A DNA stretch of 13,701 nucleotides from DASPKW01 sp038244055. Its GTDB lineage: Bacteria > Planctomycetota > Phycisphaerae > Tepidisphaerales > Tepidisphaeraceae. The notes beneath the pieces were generated by a model. It was not told where the DNA came from. It did no database searches and saw nothing but the letters and a program-made list of their open reading frames with translations. The stretch covers positions 1 through 13,701 of the forward strand of contig JBBRTW010000165.1 of the NCBI GenBank assembly GCA_038244055.1, given 5' to 3'. Shown piece by piece: positions 1-7,416 of this stretch (its first letter is position 1; the number at the start of each line of letters is the position of its first letter). The translations under genes were made by a program, and so were the position numbers.

Positions 1-2
1 AA

Positions 3-1817
3 CCCCTCCCCAGTATCAAGCTGGACTCCACTGGCGCGATCTCGCCCGATGAGCAATCTTCCAAGCCGATGAACCAGCCCCTCATCGGCGCGCTGTCGCG
101 AAAGATCGCGCTGGCGGCCAATGAATCGAAGACGATCACCTTCGTTCTCGCCTGGCATTTCCCCAATTTGAAGATGAGCCGCGTGGCAGGGGGGATTGGT
201 CGGCATTACGCAACCCGCTTCGATTCCGCCGCGGCGGTGGTTCGCCATGTGGGCAAGGACTTCGAGCGCCTGCAATCGCAGACCCGTCTCTGGCGCGACA
301 ACTGGTACGATTCCACGCTGCCCTTCTGGCTGCTCGATCGCACGCTTCTCAATGCTTCGATCCTCGCCACTTCCACGGCGTATCGCTTCGCCAATGGCCG
401 ATTCTATGGGTGGGAAGGTGTCGGCTGTTGCCCGGGCACCTGTACGCATGTCTGGCATTACGAGCACGCGCTGGGCCGGCTTTTCCCCGAGCTGGATATC
501 GCCCTGCGCGAGCGCGCCGATTTCAATCCCGACATTTCCTTCAAGCCCGATGGGATGATCGATCATCGCGGCGAGTTCGCCGCCGGCCACGCGATCGATG
601 GCCAGGCCGGCACGCTCCTCCGCGCCTATCGCGATCATCAAACCTCGGCCGATGGCGCGTTCCTCAAACGCAACTACCCGGCCATCAAGAAGGCGGCCGA
701 GTGGCTCATCGGCCGCGATGCGCAGGATGGCCAGGCCGATGGAATTCTGTCGGGGGCGCAGCACAACACGCTGGATGCCCAGTGGTTCGGGCCGGTGTCG
801 TGGCTGACGGGCCTGTATCTTGCAGCGCTGCGCGCGGTGGAGGAGATGGCGCTGGAATCCGGCGATCCGCCCTTCGCCGCCCGCTGCCGGGCGATCTTCG
901 AGGCCGGTCAGAAGAAACTCGTCGCCGATCTTTTCAACGGAGAGTATTTCATCAATCACCCCGATCCAAAACATCCCGAATCGATCAACTCCGGCAGCGG
1001 CTGCGAGATCGACCAGGTGTTCGGGCAGAGCTGGGCCTTCCAGGTCGCACTCGGCCGGATCCTCCCCGAGCAGCAGACGCGCTCGGCGCTCAAGGCGCTG
1101 TGGAAATACAATTTCGCACCCGATGTCGGCGCGTATCGCAAGGCCAACAAGCCTGGCCGCTGGTATGCCATGGCCGGTGAGGCGGGCCTGCTCATGTGCA
1201 GCTTCCCCAGCAAAGATTGGGACTACGACAAAGCCAAGGGAAAAGGTCCGGAGTGGGCCACGGGGTATTTCAACGAGTGCATGAACGGCTTCGAGCACCA
1301 GGTGGCCGGGCACATGATCTGGGAGGGGATGATCCAGGAAGGTCTGGCCGTTGAGCGCGCCCTGCACGACCGCTACCACGCCTCGCGCCGCAATCCGTGG
1401 AATGAGGTGGAGTGTGGCGACCACTACGCGCGCTCCATGGCCAGCTATGGTGTTTTCATCGCCGCCTGCGGATTCGAGTACCACGGGCCAAAAGGGCATA
1501 TTGGCTTCGCGCCACGCCTGTCTCCCGACAATTTCAAATCCGCCTTCACGGCCGCGCGGGGCTGGGGCGCATTCGCGCAGAAGCGCGATGGGGAGACGAT
1601 GCAGGCGAGCATCGAGTTGAAGGTGGGCGAGCTTGCTCTAAGCAGCATCGCCTTAACCCAAACGCGCATCCCCAAGGCCCCCAAGGTCACGGTCACACTC
1701 GCCGGCCGCGCCATTCAAGCCCGCGCGGAAACAACCGAAACCCGAATCCTTCTCCATTTGCCAGAGACCACCACGATCACCGCCGGCCAGAAACTCGATA
1801 TTCAGATCACTGGGTAA
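3..1817 (+). CDS. GH116-family glycoside hydrolase (GBA2/DUF608 type), 5' end cut by window
   Basis: The frame is open from the first in-frame codon at position 3, so the gene begins outside the window and the ATG at 69 is internal. The visible part ends with TAA at 1817. It matches the C-terminal (alpha/alpha)6-barrel catalytic domain of GH116 enzymes (beta-glucosidase or glucosylceramidase-like, retaining). Numbered from the Met at 69, landmarks are YDSTLPFWLLDR (80-91), GWEGVGCCPGTCTHVWHYEH (114-133), DGQAGTLLRAYRDHQ, CEIDQVFGQSW (312-322) and GFEHQVAGHMIWEGM. By analogy with characterised GH116 enzymes, E116 is a candidate nucleophile and D315 a candidate acid/base; these assignments are inferred without an alignment. 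Substrate is unknown, and any signal peptide and the GBA2_N domain lie outside. The gene is followed on the same strand, after 205 bp, by the DUF1549/DUF1553 cluster, which fits a glycan-degradation setting. Confidence 0.9.
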   Translation, partial: PLPSIKLDSTGAISPDEQSSKPMNQPLIGALSRKIALAANESKTITFVLAWHFPNLKMSRVAGGIGRHYATRFDSAAAVVRHVGKDFERLQSQTRLWRDNWYDSTLPFWLLDRTLLNASILATSTAYRFANGRFYGWEGVGCCPGTCTHVWHYEHALGRLFPELDIALRERADFNPDISFKPDGMIDHRGEFAAGHAIDGQAGTLLRAYRDHQTSADGAFLKRNYPAIKKAAEWLIGRDAQDGQADGILSGAQHNTLDAQWFGPVSWLTGLYLAALRAVEEMALESGDPPFAARCRAIFEAGQKKLVADLFNGEYFINHPDPKHPESINSGSGCEIDQVFGQSWAFQVALGRILPEQQTRSALKALWKYNFAPDVGAYRKANKPGRWYAMAGEAGLLMCSFPSKDWDYDKAKGKGPEWATGYFNECMNGFEHQVAGHMIWEGMIQEGLAVERALHDRYHASRRNPWNEVECGDHYARSMASYGVFIAACGFEYHGPKGHIGFAPRLSPDNFKSAFTAARGWGAFAQKRDGETMQASIELKVGELALSSIALTQTRIPKAPKVTVTLAGRAIQARAETTETRILLHLPETTTITAGQKLDIQITG

Positions 1818-2007
1818 GGGGCGGGGATGCCGTGGTTTCGGCTTCCTGCGATCAAATCTCAACTCCACAATCCGCCGCTCATCCTCTCCACCTTTCGCAC
1901 CTGCTGGGGGCTGTTTATGCGCGCAATCTCCATTTCAGCGCGATCTTTGCCAATAGCCCATGTCGATGCCCGTTATGATGGCGGTCGATATTGGACGAAC
2001 TGGTCTT

Positions 2008-2022
2008 GAGGAGCGGGGAGAG
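2008..2022 (+). promoter_or_regulatory. Purine-rich ribosome binding region deciding the DUF1549/DUF1553 start
   Basis: GAGGAG (2008-2013) and GGGGAGAG (2015-2022) precede two consecutive ATGs at 2023 and 2026. The first motif lies 9 nt before the ATG at 2023; the GGAG at 2017-2020 lies 5 nt before the ATG at 2026. Both starts give the same signal peptide. They are preferred over the upstream in-frame ATG at 1960, which would put 21 polar residues before the hydrophobic segment and has no Shine-Dalgarno motif. Confidence 0.6.
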
Positions 2023-3699
2023 ATGATGATCCGATCATCGTTATTGTTCGCAGTGATGGCGCTGACGGCCGCGAATGCTGCCGCGCAGTCCGCTTTCACT
2101 AAATCCACACTCACGCCGTTCGAATCCAACGCCGATCTCACGCCCCAGACCGAGATCGATAAACTCGTCTTCACCCGCCTCGAAAAACTCGGCATCCAAC
2201 CGGCCCGCCTCTGCTCCGATTCGGTTTTCGTCCGCCGGGTTTTTCTCGATACGATCGGCACGCTCCCCACCGAGGCGGAGGCCAAGGAATTTCTCCAGGA
2301 CCGCAACCCAGACAAACGCAAGGCGCTGATTGATAAGCTGCTAGAGCGCGATGAGTTCGCCGATTACTGGTCGATGAAATGGAGCGACCTGCTTCGCGTT
2401 AAGGCCGAGTTCCCGATCAATCTCTGGCCCAACGCGGTGCAGTCGTATCACCGCTGGATTCGCGCCTCCATCAAGGAGAACAAGCCGTACGACCGCTTCG
2501 CCCGCGAGCTGCTCACCTCCAGCGGCAGCAACTTCCGCGATGCCCCCGTCAACTTCTACCGCGCTGTCCAGAGCAAGGAGCCGGTGGCACTGGCCCAGAC
2601 GGTTGCGCTGACTTTCATGGGCACGCGCGCGGATTCCTGGCCGAAGGAGCGCTGGGCCTCGATGTCGCTCTTCTTCTCCCGGCTCGGCTTCAAGGCCACG
2701 GGCGAATGGAAAGAGGAGATCATTTATTTCGATTCCAATCTGCCTGTCATCCCGATTCCAACTGCATCGACACCACCGGCCCGCGCTTCGGCGACTCCAT
2801 CCCGCGCCCTCACTTCAAAAGCTCCGGCCACCTCAGCCCCCGCCACGGCCCCCGCGCCCACATTTCCTGATGGCGCGCCCGCCCGCCTGGCCGCCGATGT
2901 CGATCCGCGCGAGACTTTCGCCGACTGGCTCGTCAATCCCAAGAATCCCTGGTTTACCCGCGCCATCTCCAATCGCGTCTGGTCCTGGCTCCTTGGCCGG
3001 GGCATCATTCACGAACCCGATGATCTCCGCCCCGATAATCCCCCGGTCAATCCCGAGCTTCTCGCCTATCTCGAGAAAGAGCTGATCGGCGCTAAGTACG
3101 ATCTCAAGCATCTCTATCGCCTGATCCTCAATTCCAAGACCTACCAGCTCTCCTCCATTCCCCGCAGCGATCGCCCCGAAGGCCCGGCCAATTTCTCGCA
3201 TTACCCCCTCCGCCGCCTCGAGGCCGAGGTGCTCATCGATGCCATCTGCCACATCACCGGCTCGACCGAGAAATATTCCAGCCCCATTCCCGAGCCCTTC
3301 TCCTTCATCCCCGAAGAGCAGCGCTCCATCGCCCTGGCCGATGGCAGCACCACCAGTTCCTTCCTCGAAATGTTCGGCCGGCCTCCCCGCGACACCGGCT
3401 GGGAATCCGAGCGCAATAACCGCCCCTCGGCCGACCAGCGCCTCCACATGCTCAACTCCAGCCACATCCAGATGAAGATCGAGAACAGTTCAAAACTGCA
3501 AGCGATGATGCGCCCGCGCAACGGCGGCCGGGAGATGGTCGAGAATTTCTACCTGACCATTCTCTCGCGCTATCCCTCCGAAGAGGAGATGCGCTCCTTC
3601 GGCGGTTATTCCCGCTCGGGCGTCATCACCCCCCGGCAGGCGATGCAGGATCTGGCCTGGGCATTGATCAACAGCGCGGAGTTCATGTATCGGCATTGA
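2023..3699 (+). CDS. Exported DUF1549/DUF1553 (PSCyt2/PSD1) protein, compact form without heme motif
   Basis: This is a 558-residue protein of unknown biochemical function from a family expanded in Planctomycetota and Verrucomicrobiota. An N-terminal signal peptide (RSSLLFAVMALTAANAAAQ, residues 4-22) predicts export. The DUF1549-like region covers about 42-235 (VFVRRVFLDTIGTLPTEAEA; PYDRFARELLTSSGSNF). A Pro/Ala/Thr/Ser-rich linker covers about 245-281, and the DUF1553-like region about 295-550 (DPRETFADWLVNPKNPWF; NRVWSWLLGRGIIHEPDD; DLKHLYRLILNSKTYQ). Many relatives carry an N-terminal cytochrome-like PSCyt1 domain and a CxxCH motif after the 'FLG.R' segment. Here that place reads TFMGTRADSWPKERWASMSL and no CxxCH occurs anywhere. 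It is the first gene of a probable three-gene operon, with the DUF1501 gene starting 12 nt after its stop. The family assignment is secure; a role in polysaccharide use is inferred only from the usual context. Confidence 0.9.
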   Translation: MMIRSSLLFAVMALTAANAAAQSAFTKSTLTPFESNADLTPQTEIDKLVFTRLEKLGIQPARLCSDSVFVRRVFLDTIGTLPTEAEAKEFLQDRNPDKRKALIDKLLERDEFADYWSMKWSDLLRVKAEFPINLWPNAVQSYHRWIRASIKENKPYDRFARELLTSSGSNFRDAPVNFYRAVQSKEPVALAQTVALTFMGTRADSWPKERWASMSLFFSRLGFKATGEWKEEIIYFDSNLPVIPIPTASTPPARASATPSRALTSKAPATSAPATAPAPTFPDGAPARLAADVDPRETFADWLVNPKNPWFTRAISNRVWSWLLGRGIIHEPDDLRPDNPPVNPELLAYLEKELIGAKYDLKHLYRLILNSKTYQLSSIPRSDRPEGPANFSHYPLRRLEAEVLIDAICHITGSTEKYSSPIPEPFSFIPEEQRSIALADGSTTSSFLEMFGRPPRDTGWESERNNRPSADQRLHMLNSSHIQMKIENSSKLQAMMRPRNGGREMVENFYLTILSRYPSEEEMRSFGGYSRSGVITPRQAMQDLAWALINSAEFMYRH

Positions 3700-3711
3700 G
3701 AAAGTAACCCT

Positions 3712-5082
3712 ATGAACAGCTTCGATGATTCAATCGGCTCTTCGTACTCCCGCCGCGATGTCATGCGCACCGGCCTGACCGGCGCGGCCGCGCTGCTCCT
3801 GGCGCAGAAGATGGGCCTGGGTGCGATGACGTCCACACCGCCGGCCGCGCCTGTCACCGCGACGCCTCCCAAGGCCAAGGCGAAATCCGTCATTCAAATC
3901 TGGATGTGGGGTGGCCCGTGTCACATTGATACTTTCGATCCCAAGCCCGAGGCCGGCTACGACTACTGTGGCCCGCTCGATAAATCCATCGGGACCAACG
4001 TCAATGGCATGCAGATCGGCGAGCTGCTTCCGCTGCTGGCCAAGCAGGCCGACAAATATTCCCTCATCCGCTCCATGTCCCACAACGTGAACGCCCACGA
4101 AACCGCCTCCTACATGGTGCAGACCGGCCGGCAATCGGGCGATGGTCTGGTCTACCCCAGTGTCGGCGCGGTGGTTTCCCTCTTCAAGGGGTACGAGGCC
4201 GGTTACAAGGGTTTGATCCCGCCCTACATCGTGCTCACCGAGTTGCAGGGACGATTCTCGGAGACCGGTTTCCTCGGCTCGCGCGCCAAGCCCTTCGCCA
4301 CCGGCGGCGATCCCGGGCAATCCAAATTCACCGTCGAGGGCGTCGTCGCCCGCGATATCTCCGAAGAGCGCCAGCGCGCCCGCCGCGATCTGCTCCGAAA
4401 TCTCAACACACTCGAACATGCCATGAAGGGCGATCCGAGTCTGGCCGCCCTCGGCCAATGCGAGAAAGAAGCCTATGACCTGATCCTCGGCGACGGCGGC
4501 AAGGTCTTCGATCTCTCCCAGGAAAAGGACGATCTGCGCGAACGCTATGGCCGCAATACGTTCGGCCAATCCTGCCTCGTCGCCCGCCGACTGGTCGAGC
4601 GCGGCGTCCCTTACATCACGATCAACTACAAAGGCTGGGACACCCACAAGCAGCACTTCCAGACCATGCGCCGCAAGCTCCCCGAACTCGACAAGGGCCT
4701 GGCGACGCTTCTGGCCGATCTCACCGAGCACGGCCTACTCGACAGCACGATCATCTGGTGCGGCGGAGAGTTTGGCCGCACTCCCAAGGTGCAGTGGGAA
4801 CCACCCTGGAGCGGTGGCCGCGGGCATTTTGGCCAGGTCTTTTCCGCGCTGGTTGCCGGCGGCGGATTCAAAGGCGGCCATGTTGTCGGCGCATCGGATA
4901 AACGCGGCGAAGCCGTCAAGGATCGCCCCGTCCATCCGTGCGACCTGATCGCCAGCATGTACGAGCTGCTGGGGATCGATCCCAACGGCAATCTCCCTCA
5001 CCCGCAGGGCAAGATCATCCGCACGACGCCGATGGTGGCCGATGGCGTCGCCGTGCATGGCCGGTTGAAGGAAATCATGTAG
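3712..5082 (+). CDS. DUF1501 protein with Tat-type signal
   Basis: This 456-residue protein belongs to the DUF1501 family, which is placed in the alkaline phosphatase/sulfatase-like fold and has no established reaction. Residues 13-20 (SRRDVMRT) followed by a hydrophobic stretch (LTGAAALLLAQ) form a twin-arginine signal, implying folded export. A Pro/Ala-rich spacer (about 40-57) leads into the domain. Conserved landmarks are WMWGGPCHIDTFDPKPEAG (64-82), SHNVNAHETASYMVQTGR (123-140), GWDTH (308-312), GEFGRTPK (352-359), VAGGGFKGGHVVGASD (381-396) and KDRPVHPCDLIASMYELLGI (403-422). These His/Asp/Glu-rich motifs are where metal or catalytic residues would be expected. Cys70 replaces the Ser of the commoner GGPSH motif. 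Length is normal for the family. The start at 3712 has only a weak purine stretch before it, so translation may be coupled to the upstream gene. DUF1501 genes are habitually paired with DUF1549/DUF1553 genes, as here. Confidence 0.92.
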   Translation: MNSFDDSIGSSYSRRDVMRTGLTGAAALLLAQKMGLGAMTSTPPAAPVTATPPKAKAKSVIQIWMWGGPCHIDTFDPKPEAGYDYCGPLDKSIGTNVNGMQIGELLPLLAKQADKYSLIRSMSHNVNAHETASYMVQTGRQSGDGLVYPSVGAVVSLFKGYEAGYKGLIPPYIVLTELQGRFSETGFLGSRAKPFATGGDPGQSKFTVEGVVARDISEERQRARRDLLRNLNTLEHAMKGDPSLAALGQCEKEAYDLILGDGGKVFDLSQEKDDLRERYGRNTFGQSCLVARRLVERGVPYITINYKGWDTHKQHFQTMRRKLPELDKGLATLLADLTEHGLLDSTIIWCGGEFGRTPKVQWEPPWSGGRGHFGQVFSALVAGGGFKGGHVVGASDKRGEAVKDRPVHPCDLIASMYELLGIDPNGNLPHPQGKIIRTTPMVADGVAVHGRLKEIM

Positions 5083-5103
5083 TCGATTCTTCTGGAGCGT
5101 CCT

Positions 5104-7347
5104 ATGCGCCGAATTCGATGGCAGGTGATCGTTGCGCTGCTGCTGGCGGCCGCGCCGTTGGCGCTGGCGCAGCCCGTGCAGTCCAATCCGCGCATCGGCT
5201 ATACCTATCCGGCCGGCGGCAAGCAGGGGAGTTCCTTCGAGATCGTCGTCGGCGGCCAGGCGCTCGATGGCGTCAATGAGGCCCACATCTCCGGCGGCGG
5301 CGTTCGCGCCACCATCATCGAGTACGTCAAGCCGATCACCCAGCAGCAGGCCGTCGTCTTCCGCGAGAAGCTCGTCGAGCTCGAGCAAAAGCGCATCGTC
5401 GCCGCCCGCCCCACCGGCGGTAAACCCAGCACCGCCCCCGCCTTCACCGCCGAGGATGAGAAGCAGGTGGCGGAGATTCGCAAGAAGCTCGCCACCTTCG
5501 TCCGCAAACCCGCCAGCCCCGCCATCGTCGAAACGGTCACCATTCAGGTCGTCATCAATCCTGACGCCGAGCCCGGCCAGCGCGAGCTTCGCCTCGAAAC
5601 GCCCGCCGGCCTGACCAATCCCCTCGTCTTCTGCATCGGCCACCTCCCCGAGTTCTCCGAGAACAGCCCCAAGGCGGCCATGAGCTCGACCGAGTCGCAG
5701 ATGACCATTCCCGGCGTCTGCAACGGCCGGGTGATGCCGGGCAATGTCGATCGCTATCGCTTCAAGGCTGTGAAAGGGCAGCGGCTGGTCGTCGCCGCCA
5801 GCGCGCGGGAATTGATTCCATATCTGGCCGACGCCGTCCCCGGCTGGTTCCAGGCTACGCTCGCTCTCTACGACGCCAAGGGGAACGAAGTCGCCTACGC
5901 CGACCACTTCCGATCGATGCCCGATCCGGTTCTCTACTATGAGGTGCCGAGCGATGGCGAGTACCGGGTCGAAATAAGAGATGCGCTTTATCGCGGCCGC
6001 GAGGATTTCGTCTACCGCGTGACGATTGGAGAGATTCCGTACATCACCGGGATTTTCCCGCTCGGCGGCACGGCCGGCGCTGGAACCACAGTCGAGCTCA
6101 CAGGCTGGAATCTTCCACAGGCCGCGCTCAAACTTGATCCAACCGACAAGCGCCTCGGCAACGTTCCCCTGACCGTGCGCAAGGACCTGTTCACCTCCAA
6201 CGCCATGCCTTTCGCAATCGATGCCGCGCCCGATTGCCTGGAGCACGAGCCGAATAACGATCAAGCCGGCGCGCAGCTCGTGCCCTTTCCGATGATCGTC
6301 AATGGCCGGATCGACCATCCGGGCGATGTCGATGTCTTCCGATTCGAAGGGCGCGTTGGCGAGGTGGTCATCGCTGAAGTTTACGCGCGCCGTCTGAACT
6401 CGCCCCTGGATTCGGTTCTGAAACTCACCGATGCCGCCGGCAAGCAAGTCGCATTGAACGATGACACCGAGGACAAAGGCTCGGGCCTGAACACCCACCA
6501 CGCCGACTCTTTCATCCGCGCCACGCTTCCCGCCACCGGCGCTTATTACCTCCACCTGGCCGATACGCAGCACAAAGGCGGCCCGGAATACGCCTATCGC
6601 CTTCGCATCAGCCGGCCGCATCCGGATTTTGAGTTGCGGGTTGCGCCATCGAGCATCAGTGTGCGCGGTGGATCGAGTTCCTCCTTCACCGTCTACGCCC
6701 TGCGAAAAGATGGCTTCGCGGGCGAGATCAACCTTACTCTTAAGAACGCTCGCGGCTTCACGCTCAGCGGCGCGCACGTTCCCACTAATACAGACCAGGT
6801 GCGCCTCACGCTCACCGCCCCGCCCGGCCCGCATCCCGAACCGATCAGCATCGCCATCGAAGGGCGGGCTGCCATCGCAGCCCGCGATGTCGTCCACATC
6901 GCCGTCCCCGCGGAGGACCTGATGCAGGCCTTCGCCTATCACCATCTGGTGCCGGCCAAGGATCTCACCGTTTCCGTTTCCGGCAAAGGCTCCAACCGCG
7001 GCGCGCCCAAGGTCATCGAAACGGCCACACTCCGCATCCCGGCCGGCGGCATCGCACGTTTCCACGTCACCATGCCCGCCAGCACGTTCCTCGGCAAAAC
7101 GGCCCTCGAACTGAGCGACCCGCCCGATGGCATTTCCATCCGCGAAACCAACCCCACCCGCGACGGAATCGAAATCGTCCTGCAGTGCGACGCCGCCAAA
7201 ACCAAGCCCGGCCTCAAGGGCAATCTGATCATCAATACCTTCCTAGAGCGCACTCCCCCGGCCAATGCCGTCAAACCCAAGGTGAATAAACGGCGCATCC
7301 CGTCGGGTACCCTGCCGGCGATGCCGTTTGAAGTCGTGACGCGGTAG
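5104..7347 (+). CDS. Exported protein with two pre-peptidase C-terminal (PPC)-like domains
   Basis: This 747-residue protein starts at ATG 5104 with GGAG at 5094-5097 (6-nt spacing). The signal peptide is residues 1-22 (VIVALLLAAAPLALA core). An IPT/TIG-like beta segment follows (IGYTYPAGGKQGSSFEIVVG, 31-50), interrupted by a charged, probably helical insert (about 80-135). The first PPC-like beta-sandwich lies at about 205-308 (CNGRVMPGNVDRYRFKAVKG; DGEYRVEIRDALYRGREDF), then a second IPT-like stretch (FPLGGTAGAGTTVELTGWNL, 318-337). A clear second PPC domain covers about 379-502 (LEHEPNNDQAGAQLV; GRIDHPGDVDVFRFEG; LPATGAYYLHLAD). The C-terminal 240 residues look like further beta-sandwich modules. 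No peptidase or other catalytic motif is visible, so a binding or structural role at the cell surface is likelier than enzymatic activity. It lies 21 nt after the DUF1501 gene and is probably co-transcribed. Confidence 0.85.
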   Translation: MRRIRWQVIVALLLAAAPLALAQPVQSNPRIGYTYPAGGKQGSSFEIVVGGQALDGVNEAHISGGGVRATIIEYVKPITQQQAVVFREKLVELEQKRIVAARPTGGKPSTAPAFTAEDEKQVAEIRKKLATFVRKPASPAIVETVTIQVVINPDAEPGQRELRLETPAGLTNPLVFCIGHLPEFSENSPKAAMSSTESQMTIPGVCNGRVMPGNVDRYRFKAVKGQRLVVAASARELIPYLADAVPGWFQATLALYDAKGNEVAYADHFRSMPDPVLYYEVPSDGEYRVEIRDALYRGREDFVYRVTIGEIPYITGIFPLGGTAGAGTTVELTGWNLPQAALKLDPTDKRLGNVPLTVRKDLFTSNAMPFAIDAAPDCLEHEPNNDQAGAQLVPFPMIVNGRIDHPGDVDVFRFEGRVGEVVIAEVYARRLNSPLDSVLKLTDAAGKQVALNDDTEDKGSGLNTHHADSFIRATLPATGAYYLHLADTQHKGGPEYAYRLRISRPHPDFELRVAPSSISVRGGSSSSFTVYALRKDGFAGEINLTLKNARGFTLSGAHVPTNTDQVRLTLTAPPGPHPEPISIAIEGRAAIAARDVVHIAVPAEDLMQAFAYHHLVPAKDLTVSVSGKGSNRGAPKVIETATLRIPAGGIARFHVTMPASTFLGKTALELSDPPDGISIRETNPTRDGIEIVLQCDAAKTKPGLKGNLIINTFLERTPPANAVKPKVNKRRIPSGTLPAMPFEVVTR

Positions 7348-7416
7348 GGTGGGGACCGCCGACCGTACGCTTCTCATTGTAAAAGCAAAACCGCACTCAA
7401 GGCCGAAACCAGGCGC

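Noticed and set aside
1947..1979. A promoter for the DUF1549/DUF1553 operon (TTGCCA ... TATGAT)
   Set aside because: The spacer is 21 nt, too long for a usual sigma-70 promoter, and no better -35 element lies at the right distance.
3730..4731. A 333-codon minus-strand frame opposite the DUF1501 gene
   Set aside because: It has no family features and fully overlaps a well-conserved gene.
4735..7065. A 776-codon open frame on the minus strand opposite the PPC-protein gene
   Set aside because: It is low-complexity (Gly/Ala/Asp/Arg-rich), has no recognisable domain, and lies opposite genes with clear family matches. GC-rich codon bias leaves antisense frames free of stops.
7348..7416. A bidirectional terminator between the PPC gene and hisD
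   Set aside because: Only a 4-bp GCTT/AAGC pairing without a clear T-run is visible, too weak to call.
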